A stretch of 64,000 nucleotides of DNA, from positions 434,001 to 498,000 of the forward strand of contig JABSPK010000002.1 in the NCBI GenBank assembly GCA_013214065.1, written 5' to 3'. Shown piece after piece: positions 43,503 through 52,920 of this stretch. The first letter of the stretch is position 1. Every line of letters starts with the position of its first letter. Source of the DNA: Flavobacteriaceae bacterium. Its GTDB lineage: Bacteria; Bacteroidota; Bacteroidia; Flavobacteriales; Flavobacteriaceae. The translations under genes were made by a program, and so were the position numbers. The notes under the pieces were generated by a model. It was not told where the DNA came from. It worked only from the letters and a program-made list of their open reading frames with translations, and ran no database searches.

Positions 43503-45554
43503 ATGAAAAGGATATTTTGCATTCTTGCCCTGCTTTCGATCACGGTTCTCCAAGCCCAAACGGTTACCCAATTGGAATTCGAGGACGCCGGTTCCATTGA
43601 AAGTGAACCCTCGCTCGTCGATCCGGGCATCGTTGACGAAAACTTAAGCAAAAAGGAAAGGCGAAAGCTGCTCAAACAAAAAGACGTGAAGAGCAAGCTC
43701 ATCAAGAAAGCCGACGAGTACTACGATAAGATGTGGTACGCCGAGGCAGCTAAATATTATGACCTTGCCCTGGCAGAAGACCAAAAGAACCCTTCAAAGG
43801 AACTTTTGAAGCACGCGGGTGATTCCCATTATTTCGTAGGTAACATGGAAAAGGCCTACCACTGGTATGACCTGCTCTACAAAAACCATGGCGACAGCTT
43901 TTCGGAAAACGACTATTTCAAATACGTACACACCTTAAAAGGTACGGGTAGGAAACAACGCGCCAAGCGCATCCTCCGTGCATTCAACAAAGCCGACTTC
44001 GGTGATGATAGCATGAAAGAGACCCTTTTGGAAAAGAAGAGCGATATCATCGTCAAGAACCTTGCGGTAAATTCAAAGTATTCCGATTTCGCTCCCATGT
44101 ACCAGAACGATGGTAAGGTCGTGTTCTCTTCAGCCGCTGATTCGGGCTTTTTTAGTACCAAACGGTATAAATGGAACAACCAACCCTTCTTGGACCTTTA
44201 TGAAGCGAACCGCAACGAAGACTCCGGTGAGTTGTCGAATGCGAAGAAGCTGACGAAAAAGGTCAATACCAAATACCATGAGGCTGCCGTTGCGTTTTCT
44301 TCCGATGGCAATACCATGTATTTTACAAGGAATAATTTCGGCAAACGCTTAAAGCGTTCGAAAAAGAACATCAATCATTTGAAAATCTACGTCTCCAAAA
44401 AAGTAGATGGGGAGTGGCAAGAAGCCGATGAAGTACCCTTCAATGGAGATAGTTTTTCTACCGGTCATCCGGCGCTTAGTCCTGATGGAAAACAATTGTA
44501 TTTCGTTTCAGACCGCCCTGGAAGCATCGGTGGTACCGATCTTTATGTGGTCGATCTGCTTGAAGATGGATCCTATTCAGAGCCTAGGAACCTCGGGGCA
44601 TCGATCAACACCAATAAAAAGGAAATGTTTCCTTACGTTACCGAAAACGCCATATACTTTTCATCGAACAGGAGTTCGGGTATCGGCGGATTGGATGTTT
44701 ACAAAGCCAGTTATGTGGGCAACGCCGTTGCCACGCCTGAGAACCTAGGGGCACCGATAAACAGTACCCGTGACGATTTTTCATATATCGTCGATGAGGT
44801 CGAGGGCACTGGCTACTTCGCTTCCAACCGTAAAGGTGGAAAGGGTGATGACGATATCTATGCCTTCAAAGGGGTCGAACCTGAGGCGCCTGTGGTCGAG
44901 AAGACCTCGGCTATTACGGGTATCGTAACCGATGTACTGACCGAAGCCACCATGCCCAATTCAGTGGTCGCCCTATATGACAACAACAATGAGAAAATCG
45001 CGGAAACGCTTACTTCGGAGGATGGCAGCTTTAGCTTTGAAAACCTAAGTCCTGAAACCGATTACGTGGTGCGTACCTCGATTTCAGATTACCTTGAAGA
45101 CCAGCAACAGGTCAATACCGAACAACTGGAATCCATCGACTTGACCGTTCCATTAAAACGAATCGACGATATGATCGTAGTTGAAGATGGGGTCAAGAAA
45201 CTGAAGACCGAAATCATTTACTTCGATTTCGATAGTGCCAATATTCGTCAAGACGCATCGAAGGAACTCGATAAATTGGTCGCCGTTTGGGAAAAGTATC
45301 CGAACATGGTCATTAAGATCGAATCACATACCGATTCGAGGGGCCCAAGTGCGTACAACGATTACCTGTCTGACAAACGTGCTAAAGCCACAAAGGCTTA
45401 TCTGGTTTCACGTGGCATCGATGCCTCTAAAATCGCCAGCGCCATCGGGTATGGCGAGCAATATCCGATCAACGATTGCAAGGGCGGGCCAGGATGCGAT
45501 CGAACGAAGCACCAACAAAACCGTAGATCAGAATTTATCATAGAAAGTCTCTGA
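43503..45554 (+). CDS. PorE-like OmpA-family protein (TPR, PD40, CRD and OmpA domains)
   Basis: A 683-residue exported protein with a Sec signal (about 1-19, no lipobox). The domains in order are TPR-like repeats (about 60-160), a PD40/beta-propeller region (about 195-455, with repeats such as L-S-P-D-G-K-Q-L-Y-F-V-S and S-S-N-R-S-S-G-I-G-G-L-D-V-Y), a carboxypeptidase-regulatory-like beta domain (about 470-550) and a C-terminal OmpA domain (about 565-683) with peptidoglycan-binding residues in S-H-T-D-S-R-G and N-R-R. The same order occurs in PorE of the type IX secretion system, so a T9SS or peptidoglycan-anchoring role is likely; paralogues of this layout are common, so it may be a relative. 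A terminator follows. Confidence 0.88.
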   Translation: MKRIFCILALLSITVLQAQTVTQLEFEDAGSIESEPSLVDPGIVDENLSKKERRKLLKQKDVKSKLIKKADEYYDKMWYAEAAKYYDLALAEDQKNPSKELLKHAGDSHYFVGNMEKAYHWYDLLYKNHGDSFSENDYFKYVHTLKGTGRKQRAKRILRAFNKADFGDDSMKETLLEKKSDIIVKNLAVNSKYSDFAPMYQNDGKVVFSSAADSGFFSTKRYKWNNQPFLDLYEANRNEDSGELSNAKKLTKKVNTKYHEAAVAFSSDGNTMYFTRNNFGKRLKRSKKNINHLKIYVSKKVDGEWQEADEVPFNGDSFSTGHPALSPDGKQLYFVSDRPGSIGGTDLYVVDLLEDGSYSEPRNLGASINTNKKEMFPYVTENAIYFSSNRSSGIGGLDVYKASYVGNAVATPENLGAPINSTRDDFSYIVDEVEGTGYFASNRKGGKGDDDIYAFKGVEPEAPVVEKTSAITGIVTDVLTEATMPNSVVALYDNNNEKIAETLTSEDGSFSFENLSPETDYVVRTSISDYLEDQQQVNTEQLESIDLTVPLKRIDDMIVVEDGVKKLKTEIIYFDFDSANIRQDASKELDKLVAVWEKYPNMVIKIESHTDSRGPSAYNDYLSDKRAKATKAYLVSRGIDASKIASAIGYGEQYPINDCKGGPGCDRTKHQQNRRSEFIIESL

Positions 45555-45570
45555 CCTTGATAACGAACCA

Positions 45571-45601
45571 AAAAAAAGCCCGGAACATCCGGGCTTTTTT
45601 T
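45571..45601. terminator. bidirectional intrinsic terminator
   Basis: GCCCGGA (45578-45584) pairs with TCCGGGC (45588-45594) around an ACA loop, with seven A before and seven T after. It serves both convergent genes: the OmpA-family gene (plus) and DUF4837 (minus), whose stop codon lies in the T-tract. Confidence 0.92.
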
Positions 45602-46589
45602 ATTCCTTTTCGAGAAATTTTACGGTCCGCAATATGGATTCGAGTTCGAACATGTATTCCCTTTTTGCGGTCGATGGGGCAAAGGCGAAACCTTCGATCA
45701 CCATTTTCCGTTGGTTCGCTTTGTCATTGATGATATAGGTCAAGAACGGACCTGCCATGGGGTAGCCGTTGATTTCCCAAATCCCTTTGGCTTCCGCTCC
45801 TTTCTTCTCGCCAATCTCGGCAGGAAAGACATAGGGTGAAAATGCTTTTTCGGTCATCATAAAAGTGTCCTCATAAGGGCCGGGCACATATTTCTTACCT
45901 ATCGAGTCACGCATTGCAACGATATCGCGTACGAAGGTGGAGTCATTGGTGAAGCTATCCCATGGCATACTATAAGCTATGATGTTCATGGTTCCCTTCG
46001 GTATCTGTCTATCGATCCATACGAAATTGTCTTCCCGCTTTCCGACTTTGTAAGCCGACGGTATGGTCATTTCAATACCGAATTCCTCTTGTAGGGCTTG
46101 TTCGCGGTTCAAGGAACGGGTAAAACGCTTTTGTGCTTCGCGCATTTCAACCGCGCGGAACGATGCAATGGCTTTGTCGGCAACCTTGTCGATGTTGTCC
46201 ACCAACTCATTATACGTCCCTCCTTTTACAACGGCTACCTTTTGGGGCCGGGCATACACATCGGTCTTCACATGGCCGATCGAAAGGGTGTCTTGCTGTA
46301 CGAAGAGCACCGACCTTGAATGGGTCACCGCACCGCTGAAGACCTGTGGTGGTATCTGCGTAAGGCTTAAAATCGGCTGGGTAGGTGATAAGCCGAGGGC
46401 GGGTCTAGCGAACTGTTCCCGAACGCGGTCACCGACCGCTCCGCGCCACAGTTCGTTGTCCATAACGACCATTAAGGTATTGACCCCTCCAGTTGAGGGA
46501 GGCAGGTATCGTTCGCCCGTTGTATTCTGCTTACAGGAAAAGAGGCACAAAAGGCCCAAGAGTACTGAAAATCGCATCGTTCGCATCAT
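45600..46589 (-). CDS. DUF4837-like lipoprotein
   Basis: A 329-residue lipoprotein with lipobox L-F-S-C (Cys about 19) that I associate with DUF4837, a Bacteroidota family of unknown function. The mature protein is alpha/beta and begins with G-G-V-N-T-L-M-V-V-M-D. Several ATGs are in frame (46589, 46586, 46577); the one at 46577 also gives a full signal peptide. A TACCTTTA box (complement of 46594-46601) with a TTG 17 nt further up is a possible promoter that would favour 46577. Confidence 0.85.
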   Translation of the reverse strand: MMRTMRFSVLLGLLCLFSCKQNTTGERYLPPSTGGVNTLMVVMDNELWRGAVGDRVREQFARPALGLSPTQPILSLTQIPPQVFSGAVTHSRSVLFVQQDTLSIGHVKTDVYARPQKVAVVKGGTYNELVDNIDKVADKAIASFRAVEMREAQKRFTRSLNREQALQEEFGIEMTIPSAYKVGKREDNFVWIDRQIPKGTMNIIAYSMPWDSFTNDSTFVRDIVAMRDSIGKKYVPGPYEDTFMMTEKAFSPYVFPAEIGEKKGAEAKGIWEINGYPMAGPFLTYIINDKANQRKMVIEGFAFAPSTAKREYMFELESILRTVKFLEKE

Positions 46590-46672
46590 GATTTAAAGGT
46601 ATGAAATAATCATGACCGCAAGGCCAAAAATGAGTGGCATGGCCCAAACGATGCGTCAATTGGCTATTCAGC

Positions 46673-46698
46673 AAAGGGAGGGCGACCGCGCTCCTTTT
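46673..46698 (-). terminator. weak hairpin after the transglycosylase gene
   Basis: AAAGGGAG (46673-46680) and CTCCTTTT (46691-46698) form an 8-bp stem with one G-T pair, about 11 nt beyond the stop at 46709. Only three T follow on the minus strand, so termination may be inefficient. Confidence 0.3.
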
Positions 46699-46708
46699 GA
46701 TTCTAGGT

Positions 46709-48310
46709 TTACGAAGAACAGTTACACAATCTCAGTTTCGTGCCGGGTTGCAGGTTGTTGCCCCGAATGCCGTTCCAATCGCGGAGATTTTGGATGGAAA
46801 TACCCGGGTATTTTTGTGAAATGGTCCAAAGCGAATCCCCTGATTGAACGACATGGATCTTGTTCGGATCATTTGGCAACTTGATGGGTTGTGACTTCGT
46901 CTTGGTCTGTGCGACCGCCTTTTTGGCTCCTGGTATCCGTCTTGGGTAAATCGTGAGTCGCTGTCCTACCCTTAAATTATTGCTTCGAAGACCGTTCCAT
47001 CTTTTGATTTGGCTTACCCCGACCCCATATCGTTGGGCGATTTTTCCGAGATAGTCCCCACTTCGGACGCGGTAGCGAATACGATCGCCGCTACTGACCA
47101 ACTTCGGAAGTGGTTTCTCAAGGGAATCCAGTTCTTGTTTCACGTGTGCGTAAATGGCGGTTTCATTGGTTACGAATTTGCCGAGATGTTTCAGGGGTAA
47201 CCGCAGGGCATACGTCTTATTCTTTACTTTGGGGATGATGTTGAGTTTATAGGATGGGTTCAAGACCTCCAGTTCGGCCACCGAAATGCCGACCAATTCG
47301 GAAATCTGATCGAAGGTGATCAAGTTCTTAATGTGTACGGTATCGGTTTCAAAATAAGCCCGCTCGATTTTCTCGCGTCGTAAGCCATGCTCATCGGCGT
47401 ATTCGAACAAATACATGGTAGCCAAAAAAGCAGGGACATACCCTGCGGTCTCTCGGGGCAAATGTGGTCTGATATTCCAATAATTCTTGTAGCCCCCAGA
47501 GCGGCGTATGGCCTTGTTTACATTGCCAGGGCCGGAATTGTAAGCCGCCAAGGCAAGGTCCCAATCACCAAAGATTCCATGCAATTTGCCCAAGTATTTC
47601 GCAGCGGCTTTCGTTGCGAAAATTGGGTCGTTGCGTTCGTCGACATAGCTGCTGACATCAAGACCGTACATGCGCCCAGTGGCATACATGAACTGCCAGA
47701 GCCCTTTGGCGCCGACCCTAGAACGCGCCTTTGGATTGAGGGCCGACTCGACGATAGCCAGATACTTCACCTCAAGCGGAATATCTTGGTTGTCGAGCTC
47801 TTGTTCGAACAAGGGAAAATAAAATTGACTTAGGGTCAACATGCGCTGCATCAAATCCCTCCTACGGGTCAAAAACGACTTGATGACGCTTTCCAAAGAT
47901 GGGTTGTACGCTATATTGAAAGGGGTCTTTTCATTCAACCGGGCCAAGCGTGCCTTTAAGGTGTCTGTGGGCAGCTCGATTTGCGGGGCGTCGGTGGTCG
48001 GTGTTTCGATTTCCTCCAACATTTCTTCGAACATGGGGGCGCTTTTCACCATTTCGTCCAACCAGAGGCTATCGTACGCATAGGCCTCTTCAAGATCCTT
48101 CAGGTCATAGCCCGAATCGGTCTTGACCGCTTGAATATTAAGGGGGGCATCCGACACCGTGTTCGCCGTCGGAGTGGTCAATAATAAGGGTGCGGTGGCC
48201 AAGGTGTCGGCCGATTTGGCTTGTTGGGGTATGGAGTCTTGTATCTGGGCGTTTGCCGTGCTCAAAGAACAGAGCATGCCCACGTAAAAAAAGCGTATAA
48301 TTCGTTGCAT
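46709..48310 (-). CDS. MltD-like lytic transglycosylase with two LysM domains
   Basis: A 533-residue exported protein. After a signal peptide (about 1-21) and a low-complexity region comes an SLT lysozyme-like domain (about 160-300) with the catalytic Glu in V-E-S-A-L-N-P-K-A and the conserved G-L-W-Q-F-M-Y and Y-N-S-G-P-G-N-V-N-K motifs. Two C-terminal LysM modules follow, each ending N-G-(L/I)-R-(S/G)-N-N-L-(R/Q)-(V/P)-G. It cleaves glycan strands, forming 1,6-anhydroMurNAc ends. There is no lipobox, so it is periplasmic rather than a typical MltD lipoprotein. A half-match to parS at 47136 lies in this gene. Confidence 0.94.
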   Translation of the reverse strand: MQRIIRFFYVGMLCSLSTANAQIQDSIPQQAKSADTLATAPLLLTTPTANTVSDAPLNIQAVKTDSGYDLKDLEEAYAYDSLWLDEMVKSAPMFEEMLEEIETPTTDAPQIELPTDTLKARLARLNEKTPFNIAYNPSLESVIKSFLTRRRDLMQRMLTLSQFYFPLFEQELDNQDIPLEVKYLAIVESALNPKARSRVGAKGLWQFMYATGRMYGLDVSSYVDERNDPIFATKAAAKYLGKLHGIFGDWDLALAAYNSGPGNVNKAIRRSGGYKNYWNIRPHLPRETAGYVPAFLATMYLFEYADEHGLRREKIERAYFETDTVHIKNLITFDQISELVGISVAELEVLNPSYKLNIIPKVKNKTYALRLPLKHLGKFVTNETAIYAHVKQELDSLEKPLPKLVSSGDRIRYRVRSGDYLGKIAQRYGVGVSQIKRWNGLRSNNLRVGQRLTIYPRRIPGAKKAVAQTKTKSQPIKLPNDPNKIHVVQSGDSLWTISQKYPGISIQNLRDWNGIRGNNLQPGTKLRLCNCSS

Positions 48311-48427
48311 TGTATCAGTGGTTTGGCTTGGGGCCGTCTAAAATGGGGTTTTTTCCTGAAAAATTAAAATCGTCAGTGTTAAACCCGAGTTTCAAGGCAC
48401 CTTCCCTACCCAATAACAACGCTCTGC

Positions 48428-49618
48428 TTAGGCCAATATTGCTGCGATCCCAGGCAAAGTCTTGCCTTCAAGGCTTTCGAGCATCGCGCCACCACCAGTA
48501 GAAACATAGCTCACCTTATCCTGAAATCCGAATTGTTTTACCGCCGCCACGGAATCGCCGCCGCCAACCAAAGAAAAGGCTCCGTTTTGGGTAGCTTCGT
48601 CAATATACTCCCCGATGGCTATCGTACCTTTCGAAAAGCTGGGCATTTCAAATACGCCGACCGGACCGTTCCAAAGAATGGTCTTCGATGCCAGGATCAC
48701 CGATTTGAAATTGGCCAAGGTGTTCGGACCGGCGTCCAGCCCTTGCCAGCCATCTTCGATAGCGTCGACTTCAACAAATTTCGTATTCGCGTTATTGTCG
48801 AAAGCATCGGCTGCCAGCACATCTACCGGAATGTGTACTTGTACCCCCTTTGCTGCCGCTTGCTTTAAGATGTCAAGTGCCAGCTGCATTTTATCATCTT
48901 CACAGATCGAATCGCCAACCTTTCCGCCTTGTGCCTTGACAAAGGTATAGGTCATTCCACCCCCAATGATCAAATGATCTACTTTGTCCAAAATGTTTTC
49001 GATAATGGTGATTTTCGAAGAGACTTTCGCACCCCCTAAGATCGCAGTCACGGGTTTCTCTCCGGTTTTCATCACTTTTTCGATCGATACGATCTCATTC
49101 GCCAAAAGATACCCGAAACACTTGTTGCCCGAAAAGTAATCGGCCACGACCGTAGTCGACGCATGTGCCCTGTGGGCCGTGCCGAAGGCGTCATTCACAT
49201 AGATGTCACCAAACGCCGAAAGTTGTTCGGCAAAGTTCGCTTCACCTTGGGTCTCTTCGCCATAAAAGCGTAGGTTTTCGAGCAATAAGACTTCACCACT
49301 CTGTAGGGCTTGGTACGCTTGTACCACTTCTTCCCCTACACAATCGTTTACGAACTTCACCTGTACGCCGATGATATCCGAAACGGTGTCGCAGATATGC
49401 CGTAACGACATCGCTTCGTTGCGCTGGCCCTTTGGACGGCCCAGATGGCTCATCAAAACCGCACTGCCCCCATCTTCAAGCACCTTGAAAATGGTCGGTT
49501 TGGCCGCTTCGATACGGCTGGTATCGGTCACGTTGAATTCAGCATCCAAGGGTACGTTGAAATCAACACGGATCAAGGCTTTTTTGTCTTCAAAGTTATA
49601 ATCGTCGATTGTTTTCAT
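48428..49618 (-). CDS. pgk: phosphoglycerate kinase
   Basis: A 396-residue glycolytic enzyme (1,3-bisphosphoglycerate + ADP to 3-phosphoglycerate + ATP). The N-terminal domain has R-V-D-F-N-V-P-L-D and S-H-L-G-R-P-K-G (substrate binding); the nucleotide domain has [15 protein letters not shown] and the C-terminal G-G-G-D-S-V-A-A and S-T-G-G-G-A-M-L-E motifs. Length is standard. It is divergent from holB, with a promoter candidate just upstream. Confidence 0.99.
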   Translation of the reverse strand: MKTIDDYNFEDKKALIRVDFNVPLDAEFNVTDTSRIEAAKPTIFKVLEDGGSAVLMSHLGRPKGQRNEAMSLRHICDTVSDIIGVQVKFVNDCVGEEVVQAYQALQSGEVLLLENLRFYGEETQGEANFAEQLSAFGDIYVNDAFGTAHRAHASTTVVADYFSGNKCFGYLLANEIVSIEKVMKTGEKPVTAILGGAKVSSKITIIENILDKVDHLIIGGGMTYTFVKAQGGKVGDSICEDDKMQLALDILKQAAAKGVQVHIPVDVLAADAFDNNANTKFVEVDAIEDGWQGLDAGPNTLANFKSVILASKTILWNGPVGVFEMPSFSKGTIAIGEYIDEATQNGAFSLVGGGDSVAAVKQFGFQDKVSYVSTGGGAMLESLEGKTLPGIAAILA

Positions 49619-49637
49619 CAGAATGGTTTTAAGGCTT

Positions 49638-49645
49638 CAAAAGTA
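49638..49645 (-). promoter_or_regulatory. candidate -7 element for pgk
   Basis: TACTTTTG on the minus strand (complement of 49638-49645) matches TAnnTTTG. Transcription would begin near 49632, about 14 nt before the pgk ATG. No good -33 TTTG is present at normal spacing. Confidence 0.4.
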
Positions 49646-49746
49646 ACCAATTGCCTACATAGATGGAGGTTGGGCGCCGGTATATTTAAAAAGATTTTGG
49701 GATTGGGAACGAAAAGCCCGTCCCTTTGAAAATAGATTATATTTGG

Positions 49747-50901
49747 ATGATGTTTTTTAAGGATGTGTTGGGCCTGGCCCATTTGAAGAACCATTTGACT
49801 ACCACCGCTGACCGCGGGCGCGTGGCGCATGCCCAGCTTTTTGTCGGACCGGAAGGTTCTGGCACGCTGCCTTTGGCCATTGCGTATGCGCAATACCTAC
49901 TTTGCGGAAACGGCAATGGCGAAAACGAAGGGGGTAATGCGGCTTGCAACGCCAAATGTGGAAGACTGATGCATCCCGACCTTCATTTCGTCTTTCCGGT
50001 GGCCAATTCCGACAAGGTCAAGAGCCATGCGGTCAGTGACCATTACATGGAAGAATGGCGCGAATTCGTTGCGGAACAACCTTATGGCAACCTCTTCGAC
50101 TGGTATCGCGCCATAGGAATCGAAAAAAAACAAGGCCAGATCGGTGTTGATGAAGCCCAAGACATCGTTAAAAAATTGTCATTGAAGTCCTTCGAGGGCG
50201 GGTTCAAGGTACTCATCGTATGGATGGCCGAAAAAATGAACGGGGCCGCATCGAACAAACTGTTGAAGTTGATCGAAGAGCCGCCAGAGAAAACGATCTT
50301 GATTCTGATCGCCGAAGATGAGGAACAGCTGATCGGCACGATCCTATCGCGTTGCCAGGTCTTGCATTTCCCGCCAATGGCGAACGAGACCATCGTACAG
50401 GGGTTGACCGCCAAAGGTGCTGATGTGCATATCGCGCACCAGCTGGCCCATGAAGCCAACGGAAACTTCAACAAGGCCTTGGACCTCTTTCAAAATGATT
50501 CTGAAGATCTGGTGTTCGAACGTTGGTTTATTCAGTGGGTTCGGAGTGCGTTCAAAGCAAAAGGAAATAAGGCGGCGATACACGAATTGCTGTTATGGAG
50601 CGATGAGCTTTCGAAGCAGGGGCGCGAAGTTCAGAAAAAGTTCTTGGGGTATTGCATCGGAATGATACGACAGGCCCTTCTTTTAAACTACCAAGTGCCC
50701 GAATTGGTCTATACCCGTATCCATTCGGACGGGTTCGACCTATCAAAGTTCGCTCCCTTCGTACATGAAAACAATATCGTGCCTTTGGTCAAAGAGCTGG
50801 AAGAGGCTTTGTACCATATCACTCGAAACGGCAATGGAAAAATGATCTTTACCGATCTATCGATAAAACTAACCCGGCTGCTGCATGTCAGGGCCGCCTA
50901 A
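49747..50901 (+). CDS. holB: DNA polymerase III subunit delta prime
   Basis: A 384-residue clamp-loader subunit (tau/gamma-delta' family). It has the RFC/AAA start (V-L-G-L-A-H-L-K-N-H-L), a degenerate Walker A (G-P-E-G-S-G-T-L, no Lys, as usual for delta'), a zinc-finger Cys set (C-G-N-G; C-N-A-K-C) and the S-R-C sensor in L-S-R-C-Q-V-L. The Walker B equivalent is V-W-M-A-E-K-M-N. It helps load the beta clamp. The frame opens upstream at 49726, but ATG at 49747 (or 49750) gives the family start. Confidence 0.94.
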   Translation: MMFFKDVLGLAHLKNHLTTTADRGRVAHAQLFVGPEGSGTLPLAIAYAQYLLCGNGNGENEGGNAACNAKCGRLMHPDLHFVFPVANSDKVKSHAVSDHYMEEWREFVAEQPYGNLFDWYRAIGIEKKQGQIGVDEAQDIVKKLSLKSFEGGFKVLIVWMAEKMNGAASNKLLKLIEEPPEKTILILIAEDEEQLIGTILSRCQVLHFPPMANETIVQGLTAKGADVHIAHQLAHEANGNFNKALDLFQNDSEDLVFERWFIQWVRSAFKAKGNKAAIHELLLWSDELSKQGREVQKKFLGYCIGMIRQALLLNYQVPELVYTRIHSDGFDLSKFAPFVHENNIVPLVKELEEALYHITRNGNGKMIFTDLSIKLTRLLHVRAA

Positions 50902-50912
50902 AACCAACACCC

Positions 50913-51311
50913 ATGCATTTCCATTTTTACGAGAATACCACTGAACTTGTTTTATTGTTGTTTTTGATCATCACTTTTTTGCAAAGTGGCGTCGACAAGG
51001 TTATGGACTGGAAAGGCAATCTCAGTTGGCTAAAAGGCCACTTTTCACAAACGCCCTTTAAAAATCAAGTACCGTCCCTTTTGGGTATCGTGACCCTTTT
51101 GGAATTGGCCACTGCCCTGCTCAGTATCGCAGGTTTCGTCCATCTGCTGCTACACGATAATGGCAGTATGGCCTATTACGCGGCACTGATCGGATGCAGC
51201 ACCTTATTGTTTTTATTGCTGGGCCAACGGGTCGCCAAAGACTATGAAGGCGCGCGGACCATCGTTGTTTATTTGGTTCCTTCCGTCTTTCTGCTGTTTC
51301 TATTACATTAA
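50913..51311 (+). CDS. DoxX-like membrane protein
   Basis: A 132-residue protein with four hydrophobic helices of DoxX-like layout (L-L-F-L-I-I-T-F-L-Q-S-G-V-D-K-V near the start resembles the family's first helix). It starts 11 nt after holB, so it may be co-transcribed. Function unknown. Confidence 0.8.
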   Translation: MHFHFYENTTELVLLLFLIITFLQSGVDKVMDWKGNLSWLKGHFSQTPFKNQVPSLLGIVTLLELATALLSIAGFVHLLLHDNGSMAYYAALIGCSTLLFLLLGQRVAKDYEGARTIVVYLVPSVFLLFLLH

Positions 51312-51338
51312 AAAACCCCAACACAAAGTATTGGGGTT
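51311..51338 (-). terminator. intrinsic terminator after the OmpH-like gene
   Basis: AACCCCAA (51314-51321) pairs with TTGGGGTT (51331-51338); on the minus strand it is followed by a T-rich tract (complement of 51309-51315). It lies 22 nt after the OmpH-like stop and abuts the convergent DoxX-like stop, so it serves at least the minus-strand gene. Confidence 0.75.
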
Positions 51339-51360
51339 CAGCACATTAAGATTTATTATC

Positions 51361-51867
51361 TTAGTTTTTGTACTTCTCGTTCAAGAGTTTGAGTACGTCT
51401 TGGGTAACATCTTTGGCATCAGCTCCGTATAGCACACTTCCGCCATCCCCTCCACCGAGGATGTAGGTAAAGCCGTTGCTCTGCCCAAAAGCTTTGATTT
51501 CCTTTTTGACCTTGCTCATTACGCTGTCCATTTCGGTCTGTCCTTCCAATTGTATCCGCTGTTCTTCTTGCTGCAATTGTTGGCCCATGAATTGTCCGCG
51601 TTGTTGCAAAAGCCCATATTCTTCTTGGGCTTTACTTTGGGCCATACTTTGGGCTTTGGTTTGGAATTGCTGCAATTCCAATTGAAAGGCCTGTGAGATG
51701 CTGTCTTTCTTTTTGTTGTATGCTTCGGCTTTCGCCTTGAACTTGATTTCAACGTCGATTTTCTCTTGATACCCATCCATCAATTTGACATTGTCGACGA
51801 ATCCAATTTTATCTTGTTGGCAAGAACAAAGAATGCCAAGTGCCGATAACAAAACCAATTTTTTCAT
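51361..51867 (-). CDS. OmpH/Skp-like lipoprotein
   Basis: A 168-residue protein with the Skp/OmpH layout: an N-terminal strand (I-G-F-V-D-N-V-K-L-M), a long Gln/Lys-rich coiled-coil hairpin (about 40-125) and a C-terminal strand region (G-F-T-Y-I-L-G-G-G-D-G-G-S-V-L-Y-G). Skp chaperones outer-membrane proteins in the periplasm and is usually soluble; this one has a lipobox (L-C-S-C, Cys about 16), so it may be membrane-anchored. It could be a paralogue with a different role. Confidence 0.88.
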   Translation of the reverse strand: MKKLVLLSALGILCSCQQDKIGFVDNVKLMDGYQEKIDVEIKFKAKAEAYNKKKDSISQAFQLELQQFQTKAQSMAQSKAQEEYGLLQQRGQFMGQQLQQEEQRIQLEGQTEMDSVMSKVKKEIKAFGQSNGFTYILGGGDGGSVLYGADAKDVTQDVLKLLNEKYKN

Positions 51868-52089
51868 GTTCTTCGATTTACGGTGGCGCTAAAATAGGAA
51901 AACCTTCGGCAACTGGCACCAAGCAATTACATCCAGCCCATTTTAATTTATAGATAAAATATATTGCTGTAGGCGATTTTCATTATTAAAATCTATGCTT
52001 TTGGCTTGAAACAAAGTACTGTTATCGCGTTTTAAGGGAGATTGGGGGGTGATTCTATATGTAAGGGCCCTAGACTTCCTTAGAATCCT

Positions 52090-52920
52090 TTATTTGGCTT
52101 TTTTGATCACATAGAGCAACGACGAGTACTGCATGTTGCGTTTTGCCTTAAGGTTGGATACAAAACCCCGATAAAAGGCGTGAAAGGGTCTCGAGCGACC
52201 GCCCTTGTAACGCTCCGACAATAGTGAAACGTAATAGGCGTCAAATGGCATGGGTACTATTTCTTCGATCTGCATACCGTGTTGGGCGACCAAATGCCCC
52301 ATGGCTTTTTTGGAAAAATGCCATACATGTCTGGGCACGTCAAATGCGGCCCAATAGGTGCCGTACCATTCGGCATCATGAGACCGGTAATTGGGCACGG
52401 CGACCAAAAGATGACCCTTATCGTGGAGCATGGTGGCGATACGCTGCATGGTTTGTTCAAGATTTGGGATGTGTTCCAGAACATGCCATAGGGTAATAAC
52501 GTCAAAAACACTGCCGGATAGTCCATCCAACGACTCCCCGAGCTCCATGTTTTTCGCTTTGGCCCTGGCCCTTGCTTTGGCATTGGGTTCCATTCCGGTG
52601 GTCTTCCAGCCTAGGTCTTCCATATACCTTAAAAAATCACCGGTGCCCGCACCGATGTCAAGTAGACTGCCTTGTTTTCCTGACAATCGTCGTATTAATC
52701 CGGCCTTCCTTTTCAAGTTGAGTCTTTTGACCCTCTGATAAAGTTTGTCGAATACCGAGCGCTTGGCATCGGTATGTGAAATATAAGCTTGGCTATCGTA
52801 ATATTTGGAAAGGTCTTCGGGCAGGGGTTTTGTGACCAACAAGTCCCTTTCCCGGTCAAGATGCAATTCGAAAGTTTCTTGTGTGACTGAAAAGTCCTTA
52901 GTTTTTAAGTACAAGCTCAT
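52090..52920 (-). CDS. class I SAM-dependent methyltransferase
   Basis: A 276-residue methyltransferase with the SAM-binding core: motif I L-L-D-I-G-A-G-T-G-D-F (about 88-98), an acidic loop, D-V-I-T-L-W-H-V-L-E-H-I and Y-W-A-A-F-D-V-P-R-H-V-W-H-F-S, typical of the UbiE/Methyltransf_23-type group acting on small molecules or sugars. The substrate is unknown; the C-terminal half is basic and may bind the membrane. It overlaps the upstream lipoprotein gene by 23 nt. Confidence 0.92.
   Translation of the reverse strand: MSLYLKTKDFSVTQETFELHLDRERDLLVTKPLPEDLSKYYDSQAYISHTDAKRSVFDKLYQRVKRLNLKRKAGLIRRLSGKQGSLLDIGAGTGDFLRYMEDLGWKTTGMEPNAKARARAKAKNMELGESLDGLSGSVFDVITLWHVLEHIPNLEQTMQRIATMLHDKGHLLVAVPNYRSHDAEWYGTYWAAFDVPRHVWHFSKKAMGHLVAQHGMQIEEIVPMPFDAYYVSLLSERYKGGRSRPFHAFYRGFVSNLKAKRNMQYSSLLYVIKKAK

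Noticed and set aside
47136-47151. Third parS-like match (TGTTTCACGTG) in the transglycosylase gene
   Set aside because: Only one half-site matches; the right half (TGCGT) does not fit the consensus.
49738-49745. TATATTTG box as the holB promoter
   Set aside because: It abuts the ATG, leaving no room for a leader, and no -33 box lies at normal spacing.
51868-52089. Possible RNA gene in the OmpH/methyltransferase gap
   Set aside because: AT-rich with no cloverleaf or strong fold; no tRNA-like features.
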